A stretch of DNA of 64,000 bases from Planobispora longispora (GCF_016863135.1 NZ_BOOH01000023.1:1-64000); one strand, 5' to 3'; positions 23,050 through 32,214 are shown, numbered from the stretch's first letter. Program-made: numbers and translations. The notes: a model not told the origin generated them from the letters alone.

Positions 23050-25998
23050 ATGTCCTGCGCCTCTCCCGCCACCCTGGCATCGATGCCGCACCCCCGCGTA
23101 CCGGTGCCGCACGCCCGGACCCCGGTGCTGCACGGCCGTGCCACCGAACTGGAGGCGCTGTGCCGCCTCGCCGGCGGCGCCCTCCTCGGTTCGGGCGGCG
23201 CGCTGCTCCTGCTGGGCGACCCGGGAACCGGCAAGTCCGCGCTGCTCGAGGCCTTCGCCTCGGTCGCCGCCTCGCCCATCGCCTCGACCGCCGCCGATAC
23301 CGGTGCCGGTGCCGGTGCCGAGGGGGCCGGCGGCTTCGTGGTGCTGCGGGTGCGCGGCACCCAGACGGAGGAGCACCTGCCGTACGCCGGGTTGCACGCC
23401 CTGCTCCGGCCGATCGCGGCCGGGCTGGCGGCGCTGCCCCCGGCCCAGGCCGCGGTTCTGGCGCGGGTGCTGGAGCTGGGCACGGCCGACGGCGGGCTGG
23501 CGCTGCCCGCCGCGGTCCTGGCCCTGCTGCGCGCCGTGGACCGCCCGCTCCTGATCTGCGCCGACGACGTCCACCGCCTCGACGCGCCCAGCCGCGAGGT
23601 CCTGTTCTTCGCCGCCCGGCGCCTGGCCGGCGAGCGGATCGCGATGCTGCTCACGGCCGGCGCGGAGGCCGCGGAGGAGGCCACGGAGAGGGCGGGCGGG
23701 GGCGGCGGCGTCCCGGGTGACGTCCCCCGGCTCGTGCTCGGCGGGCTCGACGAGGAGGCGGCCCGGCGGGTCCTCACCGATCTGGCGCCGGAGATGCCCG
23801 AGGACCTGCGCGCGTCGCTGGCGCAGGCCGCCCACGGCAACCCGCTGGCCCTTCGCGAGCTCGTGGGCTCGCTGACCGCGGCGCAGCTGAGCGGCACCGC
23901 CGCGCCGCCGGAGACGCCCCCGCCCGGCGGCCGGCTGTGGCGCGCGCACGCCGACCGGCTCGCCCGGCTGCCCCGTGACACCGGAGACCTGCTCCTGCTG
24001 ATCGCGGCCGACCCGGACCTGGACACGGTCACGCTCCTGCGCGCCGCCGAGCCGGGGTGCGCGCTCACCGCGCTGGAGGCGGCCGAGCGAGCCGGCGTCG
24101 TCGTCCGGCTGGCCGAGGACCGCTACGGCTTCCGCGAGCCGGTGACCCGGGCGGTGGTGTACGGCGACGCCCCGGCCGCCCGGCGGCGCGCGGCGCACCT
24201 GACGCTCGCGCGGATCCTGGACCAGGAGCACCAGGGCCTGCGGCGGGCCTGGCACCGGGCGGCCGCCCTGGACGGGCCCGCCGAGCGGCTGGCGGACGGG
24301 CTGGTGGAGGAGCTGGCGGCCGCGCCGCCCGGGGCGACCGGCGGGCGGGGTTCGTTCCCCGAGCCGTTCCGCGTCCTGGAACGGGCCGCCGAGCTGACCG
24401 TCCGCGGCGACGCCAGGGCGGCCCGGCTGGCCGCCGCCGCCCGCCACGCCTGGCACGCGGGCCTGCCGCAGCGCGCCCGGTCGCTGCTCAACCGGCTCAA
24501 CCGGCTCAACTCCCTGACGATCTCCGAGGAGGTGCGCGGGCGCGCCGAGCTGGTCCGCGGCAGCCTGGAGCTGCGCAGCGGCAAGACCGGCAGCGCCTGC
24601 GACGAGCTGCTGGCGGCGTCGGAATGGCTGCTCGACCGGGACCGGGAACAGGCCGTGCGCACGCTGGTGCGGGCGAGCGAGGCCAGTTACATGGCCGGTG
24701 ACACCCATCGGTTCCTGTCCATCGCGCGGCGGGCCGCGACGCTGCGCCGCGCGGACGACCCTCCGGTCATCCAGCTGATGTTCGAGTACCTGGAGGGCAT
24801 GGCGGCGACCTTCCGCGGGCGCCACGGGGAGGCCGCGCCGCCGCTGCGCCGCGTGCTGGACCTGGCCCCCTCGGTGGACAACCCGTCCGTGCTGGTCTGG
24901 GCCTGCGTGTCCAGCCTCCTGCTGGGCGACGACGCCCAGGCGCTGAAGCTGTCCACCAGGGCCATCGAGACCGCGCGCGCCCAGGGGGCCGTCTCCACCG
25001 TGCCGCAGGTGCTGGAGTTCCTGATCCAGGCCGAGCTCTGGCTGGGGCGCTACGCCTCCGTCGCGGCCAACGCGATGGAGGGCCTGCGCCTGGCTCAGGA
25101 GACCGGCCGGCTCAACAGCGCGGCCCAGCATCTGGCCTGGCTCGCCCTGGCCGCCGCCGTGGAGGGCGACGAGGAGACGTGCCGGATCAGGGCCGGCAGC
25201 GCGATCGAGCTGGCCGACGCCCACGGCCTGGGCGTCGTCGGCGCGCTCGGCGGCTGGGCGCTGGCCCACCTCGACGTCGCCGCGGGCCGCCACGCGAACG
25301 CGGCCGGGAGGCTGCGGGCGGTGGCCCGGGCCGACGGGACGGGCGGCCACCTCGTCATCCGGGTGATGGCGACGCCGCACTTCGTCGAGGCGGCGGCGCG
25401 GACCGGTGACGTCGAGCACGCGCGGGCGGCCCTGGCCGTGCTGGACCGCTGGGTGGCCAGCACCGGCAGCCCCGACCGGCTGGCGCTGGCGGCGCGCTGC
25501 CACGCCCTGCTGGCGGGGCCGGGAGAGAGCGAGGAGCGCTTCCGCGAGGCGCTGGACCTGCACCACCGGGGCTCCTGCGCGTTCGAGACGGCCCGCACGC
25601 AGCTGCTGTTCGGCGGGGCGCTGCGCCGCAACCGGCGGCCCGGCGCGGCCAGGGAGCACCTGCACGGCGCGCTGGAGACCTTCGAGCGGTACGGCGCGCG
25701 GCTCTGGGCCGAGCAGGCGCGCAGCGAGCTGCGGGCCGCGGGGGAGGCGACGCCGCGGCCGGAGGGCCGTACCCGCGCGACCGGCGCGCCGGCGGCGGAG
25801 GCGGCCGAATCACCGGCGGTCCAGGCGCTCACGGCGCAGCAGCTGCAGATCGCCCGGCTGGTCGCGGACGGGGCCACCAACCGGGAGGTGGCCGCCCGGC
25901 TCTTCCTGAGCCCGCGCACCGTCGAGCACCACCTGCGCAACATCTTCTCCCGCCTCGGCATCCGCTCCCGCGTCGAACTGGTCCGGCTGCTGTCCTGA
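23050..25998 (+). CDS. Large ATP-binding LuxR-family (LAL) regulator
   Basis: The 982-residue protein has an N-terminal STAND/AAA ATPase with Walker A GDPGTGKS (56-63) and Walker B-like RPLLICADDVHRLD, a long helical middle part of TPR type, and a C-terminal LuxR HTH (about 925-982, LTAQQLQIARLVADGATNREVAARLFLSPRTVEHHLRNIF). LAL proteins are activators that switch conformation with nucleotide and ligand binding. Being divergent from the ABC importer operon it may control it; this is inference. The first ATG lacks a clear Shine-Dalgarno site, and Met12 is an alternative start. Confidence 0.88.
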   Translation: MSCASPATLASMPHPRVPVPHARTPVLHGRATELEALCRLAGGALLGSGGALLLLGDPGTGKSALLEAFASVAASPIASTAADTGAGAGAEGAGGFVVLRVRGTQTEEHLPYAGLHALLRPIAAGLAALPPAQAAVLARVLELGTADGGLALPAAVLALLRAVDRPLLICADDVHRLDAPSREVLFFAARRLAGERIAMLLTAGAEAAEEATERAGGGGGVPGDVPRLVLGGLDEEAARRVLTDLAPEMPEDLRASLAQAAHGNPLALRELVGSLTAAQLSGTAAPPETPPPGGRLWRAHADRLARLPRDTGDLLLLIAADPDLDTVTLLRAAEPGCALTALEAAERAGVVVRLAEDRYGFREPVTRAVVYGDAPAARRRAAHLTLARILDQEHQGLRRAWHRAAALDGPAERLADGLVEELAAAPPGATGGRGSFPEPFRVLERAAELTVRGDARAARLAAAARHAWHAGLPQRARSLLNRLNRLNSLTISEEVRGRAELVRGSLELRSGKTGSACDELLAASEWLLDRDREQAVRTLVRASEASYMAGDTHRFLSIARRAATLRRADDPPVIQLMFEYLEGMAATFRGRHGEAAPPLRRVLDLAPSVDNPSVLVWACVSSLLLGDDAQALKLSTRAIETARAQGAVSTVPQVLEFLIQAELWLGRYASVAANAMEGLRLAQETGRLNSAAQHLAWLALAAAVEGDEETCRIRAGSAIELADAHGLGVVGALGGWALAHLDVAAGRHANAAGRLRAVARADGTGGHLVIRVMATPHFVEAAARTGDVEHARAALAVLDRWVASTGSPDRLALAARCHALLAGPGESEERFREALDLHHRGSCAFETARTQLLFGGALRRNRRPGAAREHLHGALETFERYGARLWAEQARSELRAAGEATPRPEGRTRATGAPAAEAAESPAVQALTAQQLQIARLVADGATNREVAARLFLSPRTVEHHLRNIFSRLGIRSRVELVRLLS

Positions 25999-26113
25999 GC
26001 GGTGCCCGCTCCGGATTCTTACCAGTTCGAGCGTTCATGTGGCGCGTGCGCCGACGTCGCTGTTCACTGTGAGGCAGAACTCGTCAAAGTGCGGGCGCAT
26101 CGACCACCGGCCC

Positions 26114-26815
26114 ATGAAGGGCTTCGATTCCGGAAATACGTATCGTCATCATTGTGAGCCGTCAGTGGGAAGATTCAGGCGATGGTTCAGCGGGCTCGAC
26201 CTCGCGACGCGCGGTGCGATCCTGGCGGCTGCGATCACAGGATCATTCGCGATCGCCGCCGCGGTTGTTCAAGGGCTTTTCGGACTATGGGGTAGCCAGG
26301 CGTCCAAGTCCGACCTTTTACCTGGCGCTTCCAGCCCGACCATCGCAGCGGCCGATCCGCTCCGGTCCTCCCCCTCTTCCCCACCCAGTCCGCCTGCGAC
26401 GGTGTCGCCCAGTCCCACACCCGGCAGCCAGATGACGGCGCCTCCCGCCGCGACACCATCCGGCAGTTCTTCGGCCGTCACCGGCGGCCCGGATCAACTC
26501 CTGGTCAACATAAAGGTGTATGCGAACGGATCACGAAAAATAGGGATAAATCCAGACACGTTCCGAAGCCCCATGGAATGGGGATACACGACGGAGGTGT
26601 ACGGGCAGGACGGGTTGCTCGAAGACGGTTGCTACGTGAAGACAACCCTGTTCCAGGGAAATACCCCCGTCTATCGCGGCCGGACGGCATGCAGCAGCAG
26701 CGTCAGCAATATAACGGTCATCAAATCAGGACGCTACCGGCTCGTCATCGACATCACGACCGATCAAGGACTTACCGGCACCGGCGAGAAGATATTCCAG
26801 GTCGAACAGGTGTGA
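26114..26815 (+). CDS. Membrane-anchored protein with extracellular beta domain, A/T-richer than neighbours
   Basis: From the ATG at 26114 the protein has 233 residues: a short basic cytoplasmic part, a membrane helix (TRGAILAAAITGSFAIAAAVVQGLF), a Ser/Pro/Thr-rich linker, and a C-terminal domain of about 100 residues with two cysteines (DGCYVK and TACSSS) that is probably beta-rich and extracellular. No family is recognised. Its second half uses codons rare in the neighbours (ATA, AAA, AAT, GGA), which suggests transfer from elsewhere. The start is uncertain: an in-frame GTG at 26039 and another at 26165 are possible and none has a good binding site. Confidence 0.6.
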   Translation: MKGFDSGNTYRHHCEPSVGRFRRWFSGLDLATRGAILAAAITGSFAIAAAVVQGLFGLWGSQASKSDLLPGASSPTIAAADPLRSSPSSPPSPPATVSPSPTPGSQMTAPPAATPSGSSSAVTGGPDQLLVNIKVYANGSRKIGINPDTFRSPMEWGYTTEVYGQDGLLEDGCYVKTTLFQGNTPVYRGRTACSSSVSNITVIKSGRYRLVIDITTDQGLTGTGEKIFQVEQV

Positions 26816-27207
26816 TCACGAAACACCCGCCGCACCGCACCCGGACCGCACGCCTGCATCTATCTCAGCCACACAGACAAGGAAATGCGCCACGATCGCA
26901 TCGTGGCATCGGCGACCAGGCCGCCCGTGCTGAACGGCAGGCTCTTGATGTTCATTCAGACACTGTTCTCATGTGATCCGAAGATCACGTCAGCGGTCAA
27001 GGACTACATATCGCCGACGGCCGGCCTCCGGGAGAGATCACAGAGAGGCTTCTCCGGCAGGCGGTCGGCAACCCTCGGCGAGTATCGCCGCGGCCTCCCC
27101 GGTCCGGCCGCCGTGTCCGGCGCCGGCGCCCTCCGGGGTTCCGCGTCCCTGTCCCGGCGCTCGGAAAACCCATTGCCGTTGCGCCCGCAACCTGGTGGAG
27201 TGCCTCG
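26816..27207. other. Non-coding stretch with two palindromes
   Basis: No credible gene lies here; a plus-strand frame from 26885 has an unnatural Pro/Ser/Arg-rich translation. The stretch holds a perfect palindrome, GCCACGATCGCATCGTGGC (26889-26907), and a shorter one, GTGATC-CGAA-GATCAC (26972-26987). Either could be an operator or a small transcript hairpin. Confidence 0.5.
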
Positions 27208-27984
27208 GTGGCCGACATCTCAGCACACCGGGAGTTCTCCGCCCTGCTCACCCGCATCGGCGCCGACCCGGCCGTCGTCGGGGGGATCCTGAGCGGATCC
27301 CGGGCACGGCAGGGGATGGCGACGCGCCGTTCCGACTACGACGTCTACCTGATCACCGCCGATGACGGACCGGTCGGCGAAGAACGCCGCGACGCGCTGC
27401 TGGACGTCACGGCCATGTCACTGGAGGAGTTCCGCGCCCACGCGATGCCGGGATCGGGGACGGAGTGGAACAGATACTCCTTCGCGCATGCCCGCATCCT
27501 GAAAGACCGGCCGGACGGCCTCATCGGTGAACTCGTCTCCGCCAAAGCGACGCTGTCGGCCCCGGAGGCCCGCCAGACGGCCGCCGCCGCCCTGGACTCC
27601 TTCGTCAACGCCGTCTACCGCTGGCTGAAGAACCATCGCGACGGGCACGCCGCCGAAGCCCGCCTGGACGCCGCGGAAAGCATCCCTCCCCTCCTGACCT
27701 TCCTCTTCGCCCTCGATCACCGGGTCCGCCCCTACAACAGGTATCTCGCCTGGGAACTGCGGAACCACCCCCTCGGACCGCCTCCGTGGCGGCATGAGCG
27801 GCTGCTGCCGCTTTTGGAGAGCGTCTTGTCGCACGCCGCTCCGCACATCGCTCGGCGGCTCTTCCAGGAGGTGGAGCCGTTCGCACGTGCCGCCGGTCAC
27901 GGCCCGACACTGGAGGCGTGGGGCGACGACCTCCGTCTCCTGCGGCGAGATCCCGCCGACGACGGCGCCTGCCATCCTGAGTAG
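27208..27984 (+). CDS. Nucleotidyltransferase-domain protein
   Basis: The 258-residue protein opens with a minimal nucleotidyltransferase domain: GGILSGSRARQGMATRRSDYDVYL has the GS motif and the DxD of SDYDV that bind metal and nucleotide. The rest (about 110-250) is helical, like the C-terminal domain of aminoglycoside-type or tRNA-type nucleotidyltransferases, but I do not recognise a closer family. It would transfer a nucleotide to a small molecule or protein; the substrate is unknown. The GTG start follows GGTGGAG. It stands alone on the plus strand. Confidence 0.75.
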   Translation: MADISAHREFSALLTRIGADPAVVGGILSGSRARQGMATRRSDYDVYLITADDGPVGEERRDALLDVTAMSLEEFRAHAMPGSGTEWNRYSFAHARILKDRPDGLIGELVSAKATLSAPEARQTAAAALDSFVNAVYRWLKNHRDGHAAEARLDAAESIPPLLTFLFALDHRVRPYNRYLAWELRNHPLGPPPWRHERLLPLLESVLSHAAPHIARRLFQEVEPFARAAGHGPTLEAWGDDLRLLRRDPADDGACHPE

Positions 27985-28256
27985 CGACGCCCGTCGACGA
28001 GCCGCAGGCCGAGGGCTACCGCGCCTCCACCGGTCGTCGCCGCGAGACCGTCCGAGCACGACCCGCAAACAGGCAAGACCCGTGATTTCACCGATGCACT
28101 CGCGGCCCTGACAGAGCGAAAGTACTCCCGTCAACGTTCCGAGGGAACCGAGGGTCCCGGAACCGGGCCGTCGCATCCGGCGGCCGGGGATCCGGGGCGG
28201 CCTTCCTCCGCGGAGGCCGTCACCCGGTTTCCCTCCTACGGACAGGAGTACGTCAC

Positions 28257-29162
28257 GTGCAGTCACACCCCCCGATCTCAGCAAGCCGCACGGCCCGGAC
28301 GCTCGCCAAGCTGACCCTCGCGCTGGCTCTCGCCGCCGGGACCGGCGCGGTCGCCCCGGTCGCCGCCCACGCCGCCGTCGGATACGAGCGCGGTCCCAAC
28401 CCGACCGAGTCCATCCTGGCCGCCACCCGCGGCCCGTTCTCCGTCTCCGACACCAATGTCTCCTCGCTGCTCGTCAGCGGCTTCGGCGGGGGCACGATCT
28501 ACTACCCGACCGACACCAGCCAGGGGACGTTCGGCGGCGTCGTCATCGCCCCCGGCTACACCGCGAGCAAGTCCAGCATGGCCTGGCTCGCCGAGCGGCT
28601 CGCCTCGCACGGGTTCGTGGTGTTCAACATCGACACCATCACGCGCTCCGACCAGCCCGACAGCCGCGGCCGGCAGATCCTGGCCGCCGCCGACTACCTG
28701 ACCGAGGACAGCAGCGCCACCGTCCGCAGCCGGCTCGACTCCAGCCGCATCGGCGTGATGGGCCACTCCATGGGCGGCGGCGGCACCCTCGCGGCGGCCA
28801 ACAGCCGCCCGTCGCTGCAGGCGGCCGTGCCGCTGACCCCCTGGCACCTCGACAAGACCTGGGGAGGCGTCCAGGTCCCGACGATGATCATCGGTGCCGA
28901 GAACGACTCGATCGCCCCGGTGGGCTCGCATTCCGAGCCGTTCTACAACAGCCTCTCCAGCGCCCAGGAGAAGGCGTACCTGGAGCTCAACGGCGCCAGC
29001 CACTTCGCGCCCAACAGCGACAACGACACCATCGCCAAGTACGCCATCTCGTGGATGAAGCGTTTCGTCGACGACGACCTGCGCTACGACCAGTTCCTGT
29101 GCCCGGCTCCCGGCCGGAGCACGACCATCGAGGAGTACCGCTCCTCCTGCCCCCACTCCTAG
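28257..29162 (+). CDS. Secreted cutinase-type polyester hydrolase (PET-hydrolase family)
   Basis: The 301-residue protein closely follows Thermobifida cutinases (TfCut2) along its whole length: [50 protein letters not shown] and LTPWHLDK. The catalytic triad is Ser171 (GHSMGGGG), Asp217 (GAENDSIAP) and His249 (GASHFAPN); the oxyanion residues are Tyr101 and Met172, and Trp196 lines the substrate cleft. Cys282 and Cys298 form the C-terminal disulfide of the family. Residues 1-40 are a signal peptide ending AHA-A. Related enzymes split cutin, aliphatic polyesters and, in part, PET. The start is a GTG behind CAGGAG. It is monocistronic. Family assignment is firm; PET activity is inference. Confidence 0.93.
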   Translation: MQSHPPISASRTARTLAKLTLALALAAGTGAVAPVAAHAAVGYERGPNPTESILAATRGPFSVSDTNVSSLLVSGFGGGTIYYPTDTSQGTFGGVVIAPGYTASKSSMAWLAERLASHGFVVFNIDTITRSDQPDSRGRQILAAADYLTEDSSATVRSRLDSSRIGVMGHSMGGGGTLAAANSRPSLQAAVPLTPWHLDKTWGGVQVPTMIIGAENDSIAPVGSHSEPFYNSLSSAQEKAYLELNGASHFAPNSDNDTIAKYAISWMKRFVDDDLRYDQFLCPAPGRSTTIEEYRSSCPHS

Positions 29163-29249
29163 CGGACCGTCCCCGGACGGGGACCGGATGATCGCGGCGG
29201 CGGCCGTCCCCCGGGCGGTCGCCGCTCCGCGTTCCCCCGGCGGGACTTC

Positions 29250-29813
29250 TCACCTGGCCGCGGCCGAACGCCGCTCCAGCACGGTCAGCGCCCACTCGCC
29301 CCAGACCTGGTTCTCACGCTCGAACGCCAGACCGCGCATCAGCGTCAGATAGGGCCCGACGCGTTCGGCGCACGCGAGATACTCCTCCTCGCTGCGGCCG
29401 TCCAGCAACCGGGCGCGCAGCCGCTCGTATCTGGCGATCTTGGCCTGGGCCCAGCCCATGCGCTCCTCGATGGCCGCCCGTACGGCCTCGGCCTCACCGA
29501 CGTCCACGGCCTGCACCTTGACCATCAGCTCGTCACGGATCGCGCCCGGCCGCGGCGGCGCGGCGGTGAACTCGCGCAGGACGCGGCGCCCGGCCTCGGT
29601 CAGGGAGAACAGCCGCTTGTTGGGGCGTCGTTCCTGCTGGACGACCCGCGCCTGGACCAGGCCCTCGGCCTCCATCCTGTCCAGCTCCCGGTACAGCTGC
29701 TGGGGCGTGGCCATCCAGAAGTTGGCCACCGACGCGTCGAACCCCTTGGCCAGGTCGTATCCGGACGCCTCACCCTCCAGGAGCGCGGCCATCACCGCGT
29801 GGCGCAACGACAC
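29250..29813 (-). CDS. PadR-family transcriptional regulator
   Basis: The 187-residue protein has an N-terminal winged helix of the PadR type (about 1-80: LRHAVMAALLEGEASGYDLAKGF, TPQQLYRELDRMEAEGLV, and the wing with RRPNKRLFSLTEAGRRVL) and a helical C-terminal dimerisation domain of the Vir/PadR-C kind (about 95-180). These proteins are usually repressors released by small aromatic or drug-like ligands. It is divergent from a SnoaL-like gene, and two matching TAGTM-N8-GACTA sites lie between them, so it probably represses itself and that gene. The GTG at 29813 is the natural family start. Confidence 0.9.
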   Translation of the reverse strand: MSLRHAVMAALLEGEASGYDLAKGFDASVANFWMATPQQLYRELDRMEAEGLVQARVVQQERRPNKRLFSLTEAGRRVLREFTAAPPRPGAIRDELMVKVQAVDVGEAEAVRAAIEERMGWAQAKIARYERLRARLLDGRSEEEYLACAERVGPYLTLMRGLAFERENQVWGEWALTVLERRSAAAR

Positions 29814-29854
29814 CCGCCCAAGGTATCACCGCGTTGACTAAGCACTTCGTTCTC

Positions 29855-29872
29855 TAGTCAACGAGACGACTA
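29855..29872. promoter_or_regulatory. Putative PadR operator 1
   Basis: TAGTC (29855-29859) and GACTA (29868-29872) are inverted with 8 bases between them. It is 42 bases upstream of the PadR gene. A further GACTA half-site, within TTGACTA, lies at 29834-29840. Confidence 0.6.
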
Positions 29873-29919
29873 CCAGGACCTGGACAGCCCCTCCGCGCAT
29901 GGTTACTGTCTACCGCAAA

Positions 29920-29937
29920 TAGTAAACAAATTGACTA
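29920..29937. promoter_or_regulatory. Putative PadR operator 2
   Basis: TAGTA (29920-29924) and GACTA (29933-29937) repeat the pattern of operator 1 with the same 8-base spacing. It ends nine bases before the ATG of the SnoaL-like gene and abuts its ribosome binding site, a position suited to repression. Confidence 0.6.
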
Positions 29938-29946
29938 GGAGTGGGC

Positions 29947-30357
29947 ATGCATCCGTTCCGTCAGGCCGTCGAGGCCCGAGACAGCGCGGCGATCGAAGCG
30001 CTCCTCGCCGACGACGTCGTGTTCACCAGCCCGGTCGCCTACAAGCCGTACCCCGGCAAAGCCATCACGGCGGCGATCCTGCGCGGCGTCATGAGGGTGT
30101 TCGAGGACTTCCACTACACCCGTGAGATCTCCGGGGCCGACGGCCGCGACCATGTGCTCATGTTCCGGGCGACGGTGAACGGCAAGCAGGTCCACGGCTG
30201 CGACTTCCTGCACATCGACGACGACGGCCTCATCGACGACCTCACGGTCATGGTCCGCCCGCTGTCGGGAGCCAACGCGCTGGCCGAGGCGATGGGCGCC
30301 CAGTTCGAGCGGATCCAGAACGAGGCGACGGGCGCGGCCTCGCCGTCGACGGCGTGA
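29947..30357 (+). CDS. SnoaL-like / NTF2-fold protein
   Basis: The 136-residue protein has the cone-shaped SnoaL/NTF2-like pattern: HPFRQAVEARDSAAIEALLADDVVFTSPVAYKPYPGK, followed by beta strands with DHVLMFRATVNGKQVHGCDFLHID and GLIDDLTVMVRPL. Proteins of this fold are small isomerases, cyclases or ligand binders. Control by the adjacent PadR regulator suggests a role in handling a small toxic or aromatic compound; that is inference. AGGAG precedes the ATG by five bases and the upstream operator abuts it. Confidence 0.82.
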   Translation: MHPFRQAVEARDSAAIEALLADDVVFTSPVAYKPYPGKAITAAILRGVMRVFEDFHYTREISGADGRDHVLMFRATVNGKQVHGCDFLHIDDDGLIDDLTVMVRPLSGANALAEAMGAQFERIQNEATGAASPSTA

Positions 30358-30448
30358 TCCTCGGCGGCGCCGCGTCCCGCCGGACCCCGGTGGCGGCCGA
30401 CCGGGTCGGCACAAGTTGCTCACAAGTCGGCTCTGTCATCGTGGAGTC

Positions 30449-31081
30449 ATGAGGAAAAGCCGTCGTGGAGGCACGAACAGACGCCGTCGTCACGTCACCG
30501 GCCGCGGTCACGCCGCGGGCGCCGGCGGAGGCCGCGCCGGAGACGCCGGCCACGACCCGGCTGTGATCACCGCCTCCGCGAGACGGGCGCCCGGGCCGAT
30601 CGGCATGGTGGTGCTCATGCTGCTGTGGGGAGGCGCGTTCCTGGTGCCGATCCCGCTGTCCGTGCCGGGGATCCGGCTGGCGGCGGGCGCCGTCGGCACG
30701 CCCGGCACGCTCACCGTGGACGTGTGCGAGCCCCTCGGCCGGAACAGGTACGACTGCGAGGGGACGTTCGTGCCCGACGGCGGCGGCCGGGCCGTCCCGG
30801 TCTCCGCCCCGCCCCACCTGGAGGTGGGCGACGAGATACCGGCCCAGCTCACTCCCGAGGGCGATCGCGCGGCGCAGGCGGGTCCGCGCGGCGTGCTCGG
30901 CTCGCTGATCCTGCCCTTCCTGTGCGTCGGCGGACTCGGCTTCCTGCCGTACGTCATCCTGTACTCGACCTCCCGCGCCACCCGCCGCCACCTGCGCACG
31001 GCGGCGATCGCGGGCTGGGCGCTGACCGCAGTCTCGGCCGCGGGCATCACCACCGGGCTCGTCGCGGTCTACTCCACCTGA
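30449..31081 (+). CDS. Membrane protein with an extracellular loop domain
   Basis: The 210-residue product begins with a very basic cytoplasmic tail (RKSRRGG, RRRRHVTG). It has a membrane helix at about 51-70, an extracellular domain with two cysteines (TVDVCEPLGRNRYDCEG) that probably form a disulfide, and two C-terminal helices at about 148-170 and 185-207. I do not recognise the family. GGAG lies five bases before the ATG. It is monocistronic, with the oxidoreductase gene 151 bases downstream. Confidence 0.65.
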   Translation: MRKSRRGGTNRRRRHVTGRGHAAGAGGGRAGDAGHDPAVITASARRAPGPIGMVVLMLLWGGAFLVPIPLSVPGIRLAAGAVGTPGTLTVDVCEPLGRNRYDCEGTFVPDGGGRAVPVSAPPHLEVGDEIPAQLTPEGDRAAQAGPRGVLGSLILPFLCVGGLGFLPYVILYSTSRATRRHLRTAAIAGWALTAVSAAGITTGLVAVYST

Positions 31082-31232
31082 TCGGCCCACGGCCCCGAAT
31101 CGCGGCCCTGACGCCGGAGGCTCGCCCCCGGACGGGCGGGACGGGGAACGGTCTCTCAGCTTCCTCACAGTCCGCGTCATGGATCCTTGGGCTGTCGGTC
31201 CTCTCCGCATCGCCACGACAGGAAGCAGGCGT

Positions 31233-32195
31233 ATGAAGGCAGCCGTCTACACCCGGTTCGGCCCTCCCGAAGTCCTCACGCTGTGTCAGCTGCCCAAACC
31301 GGTGCCCCGGGACGACGAGGTGCTCGTCCGGGTGCGGGCGACGACGGTCACCTCGGCGGAGTGCACCATGCGCCGCGGCGAGCCGCTGTGGGGCAGGGTC
31401 ATTCTCGGGTTCCTCCGTCCGAGGGTGAGGATGCGCACGCTGGGCACCGAGCTGGCCGGGGAGGTCGAGCAGGTCGGGGCCGGGGTCACCCGCTTCCGGC
31501 CCGGCGACGAGGTCTTCGGGTTCACCGGGTTCCGGCTCGGCGCCAACGCCGAGTACGTGTGCCTGCCGCAGCGGGCCTCGCTCGCGCCCAAACCGGTGAA
31601 CATCGGCTTCGAGACGGCCGCCGCCGCGGTGGACGGCGGTTCGACGGCGTTGTACTTCCTCCGCAAGGCCGGGATCCGCGACGGCCACAAGGTCCTGGTC
31701 TACGGCGCGTCCGGCAGCATCGGCACCTATGCCGTGCAACTCGCCAAGCACTTCGGGGCGCACGTCACGGCGGTGTGCGGCCCCCGGAACGCCGGCCTCG
31801 TCGCCGAGCTGGGAGCCGACGAGGTGATCGACTACACCAAGGAGGACTACAGCAGGAGCGGGGAGGTCTACGACATCGTCTTCGACACGCTGGGCAAGAC
31901 CTCGTTCTCCCGGGCCAGGGCCGTGCTGGCGCGCCGGGGCCGCTACGCGCCCACCGTCGGGTTGCACAACACCTTCCTGTCGCTGGGGACGTCGCTGTCG
32001 CGCGGCCGGAGAGTGGTGACCGGTATGTCGGTGGAGAAGAACGACGCGCTGCTCTTCCTCAAGGAGCTCATCGAGGCGGAGAAGCTGCGGATCGTCATCG
32101 ACCGGCGCTATCCCCTGGAAGAGCTGGCCGAGGCCCACCGCTACGTCGAGACCGGCCACAAGAGCGGGAACGTGGTGGTCACCGTCGGATCCTGA
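31233..32195 (+). CDS. NAD(P)-dependent quinone-reductase-type oxidoreductase (MDR family)
   Basis: The 320-residue protein is a zinc-free medium-chain dehydrogenase/reductase: MKAAVYTRFGPPEVL at the start, GTELAGEVEQVGAGV in the catalytic domain, and VLVYGASGSIGTYAVQLAKHFGAHVTAVCG as the cofactor-binding Rossmann motif. The catalytic zinc ligands of alcohol dehydrogenases are absent. Relatives reduce quinones or enones with NADPH. The ATG at 31233 has GGAAGCAGG in front. It is followed by two hairpins and the convergent methyltransferase gene. Confidence 0.88.
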   Translation: MKAAVYTRFGPPEVLTLCQLPKPVPRDDEVLVRVRATTVTSAECTMRRGEPLWGRVILGFLRPRVRMRTLGTELAGEVEQVGAGVTRFRPGDEVFGFTGFRLGANAEYVCLPQRASLAPKPVNIGFETAAAAVDGGSTALYFLRKAGIRDGHKVLVYGASGSIGTYAVQLAKHFGAHVTAVCGPRNAGLVAELGADEVIDYTKEDYSRSGEVYDIVFDTLGKTSFSRARAVLARRGRYAPTVGLHNTFLSLGTSLSRGRRVVTGMSVEKNDALLFLKELIEAEKLRIVIDRRYPLEELAEAHRYVETGHKSGNVVVTVGS

Positions 32196-32214
32196 CCCGC
32201 CCCGGGAGCGGCCG

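Noticed and set aside
22849-25665. A 938-codon minus-strand frame antisense to the LuxR-type regulator
   Set aside because: The plus-strand regulator has Walker and HTH motifs; the antisense translation is compositionally skewed.
26885-27292. A 135-codon plus-strand frame in the stretch before the nucleotidyltransferase gene
   Set aside because: No ribosome site, Pro/Ser/Arg-rich unnatural translation, and it overlaps the start of a real gene.
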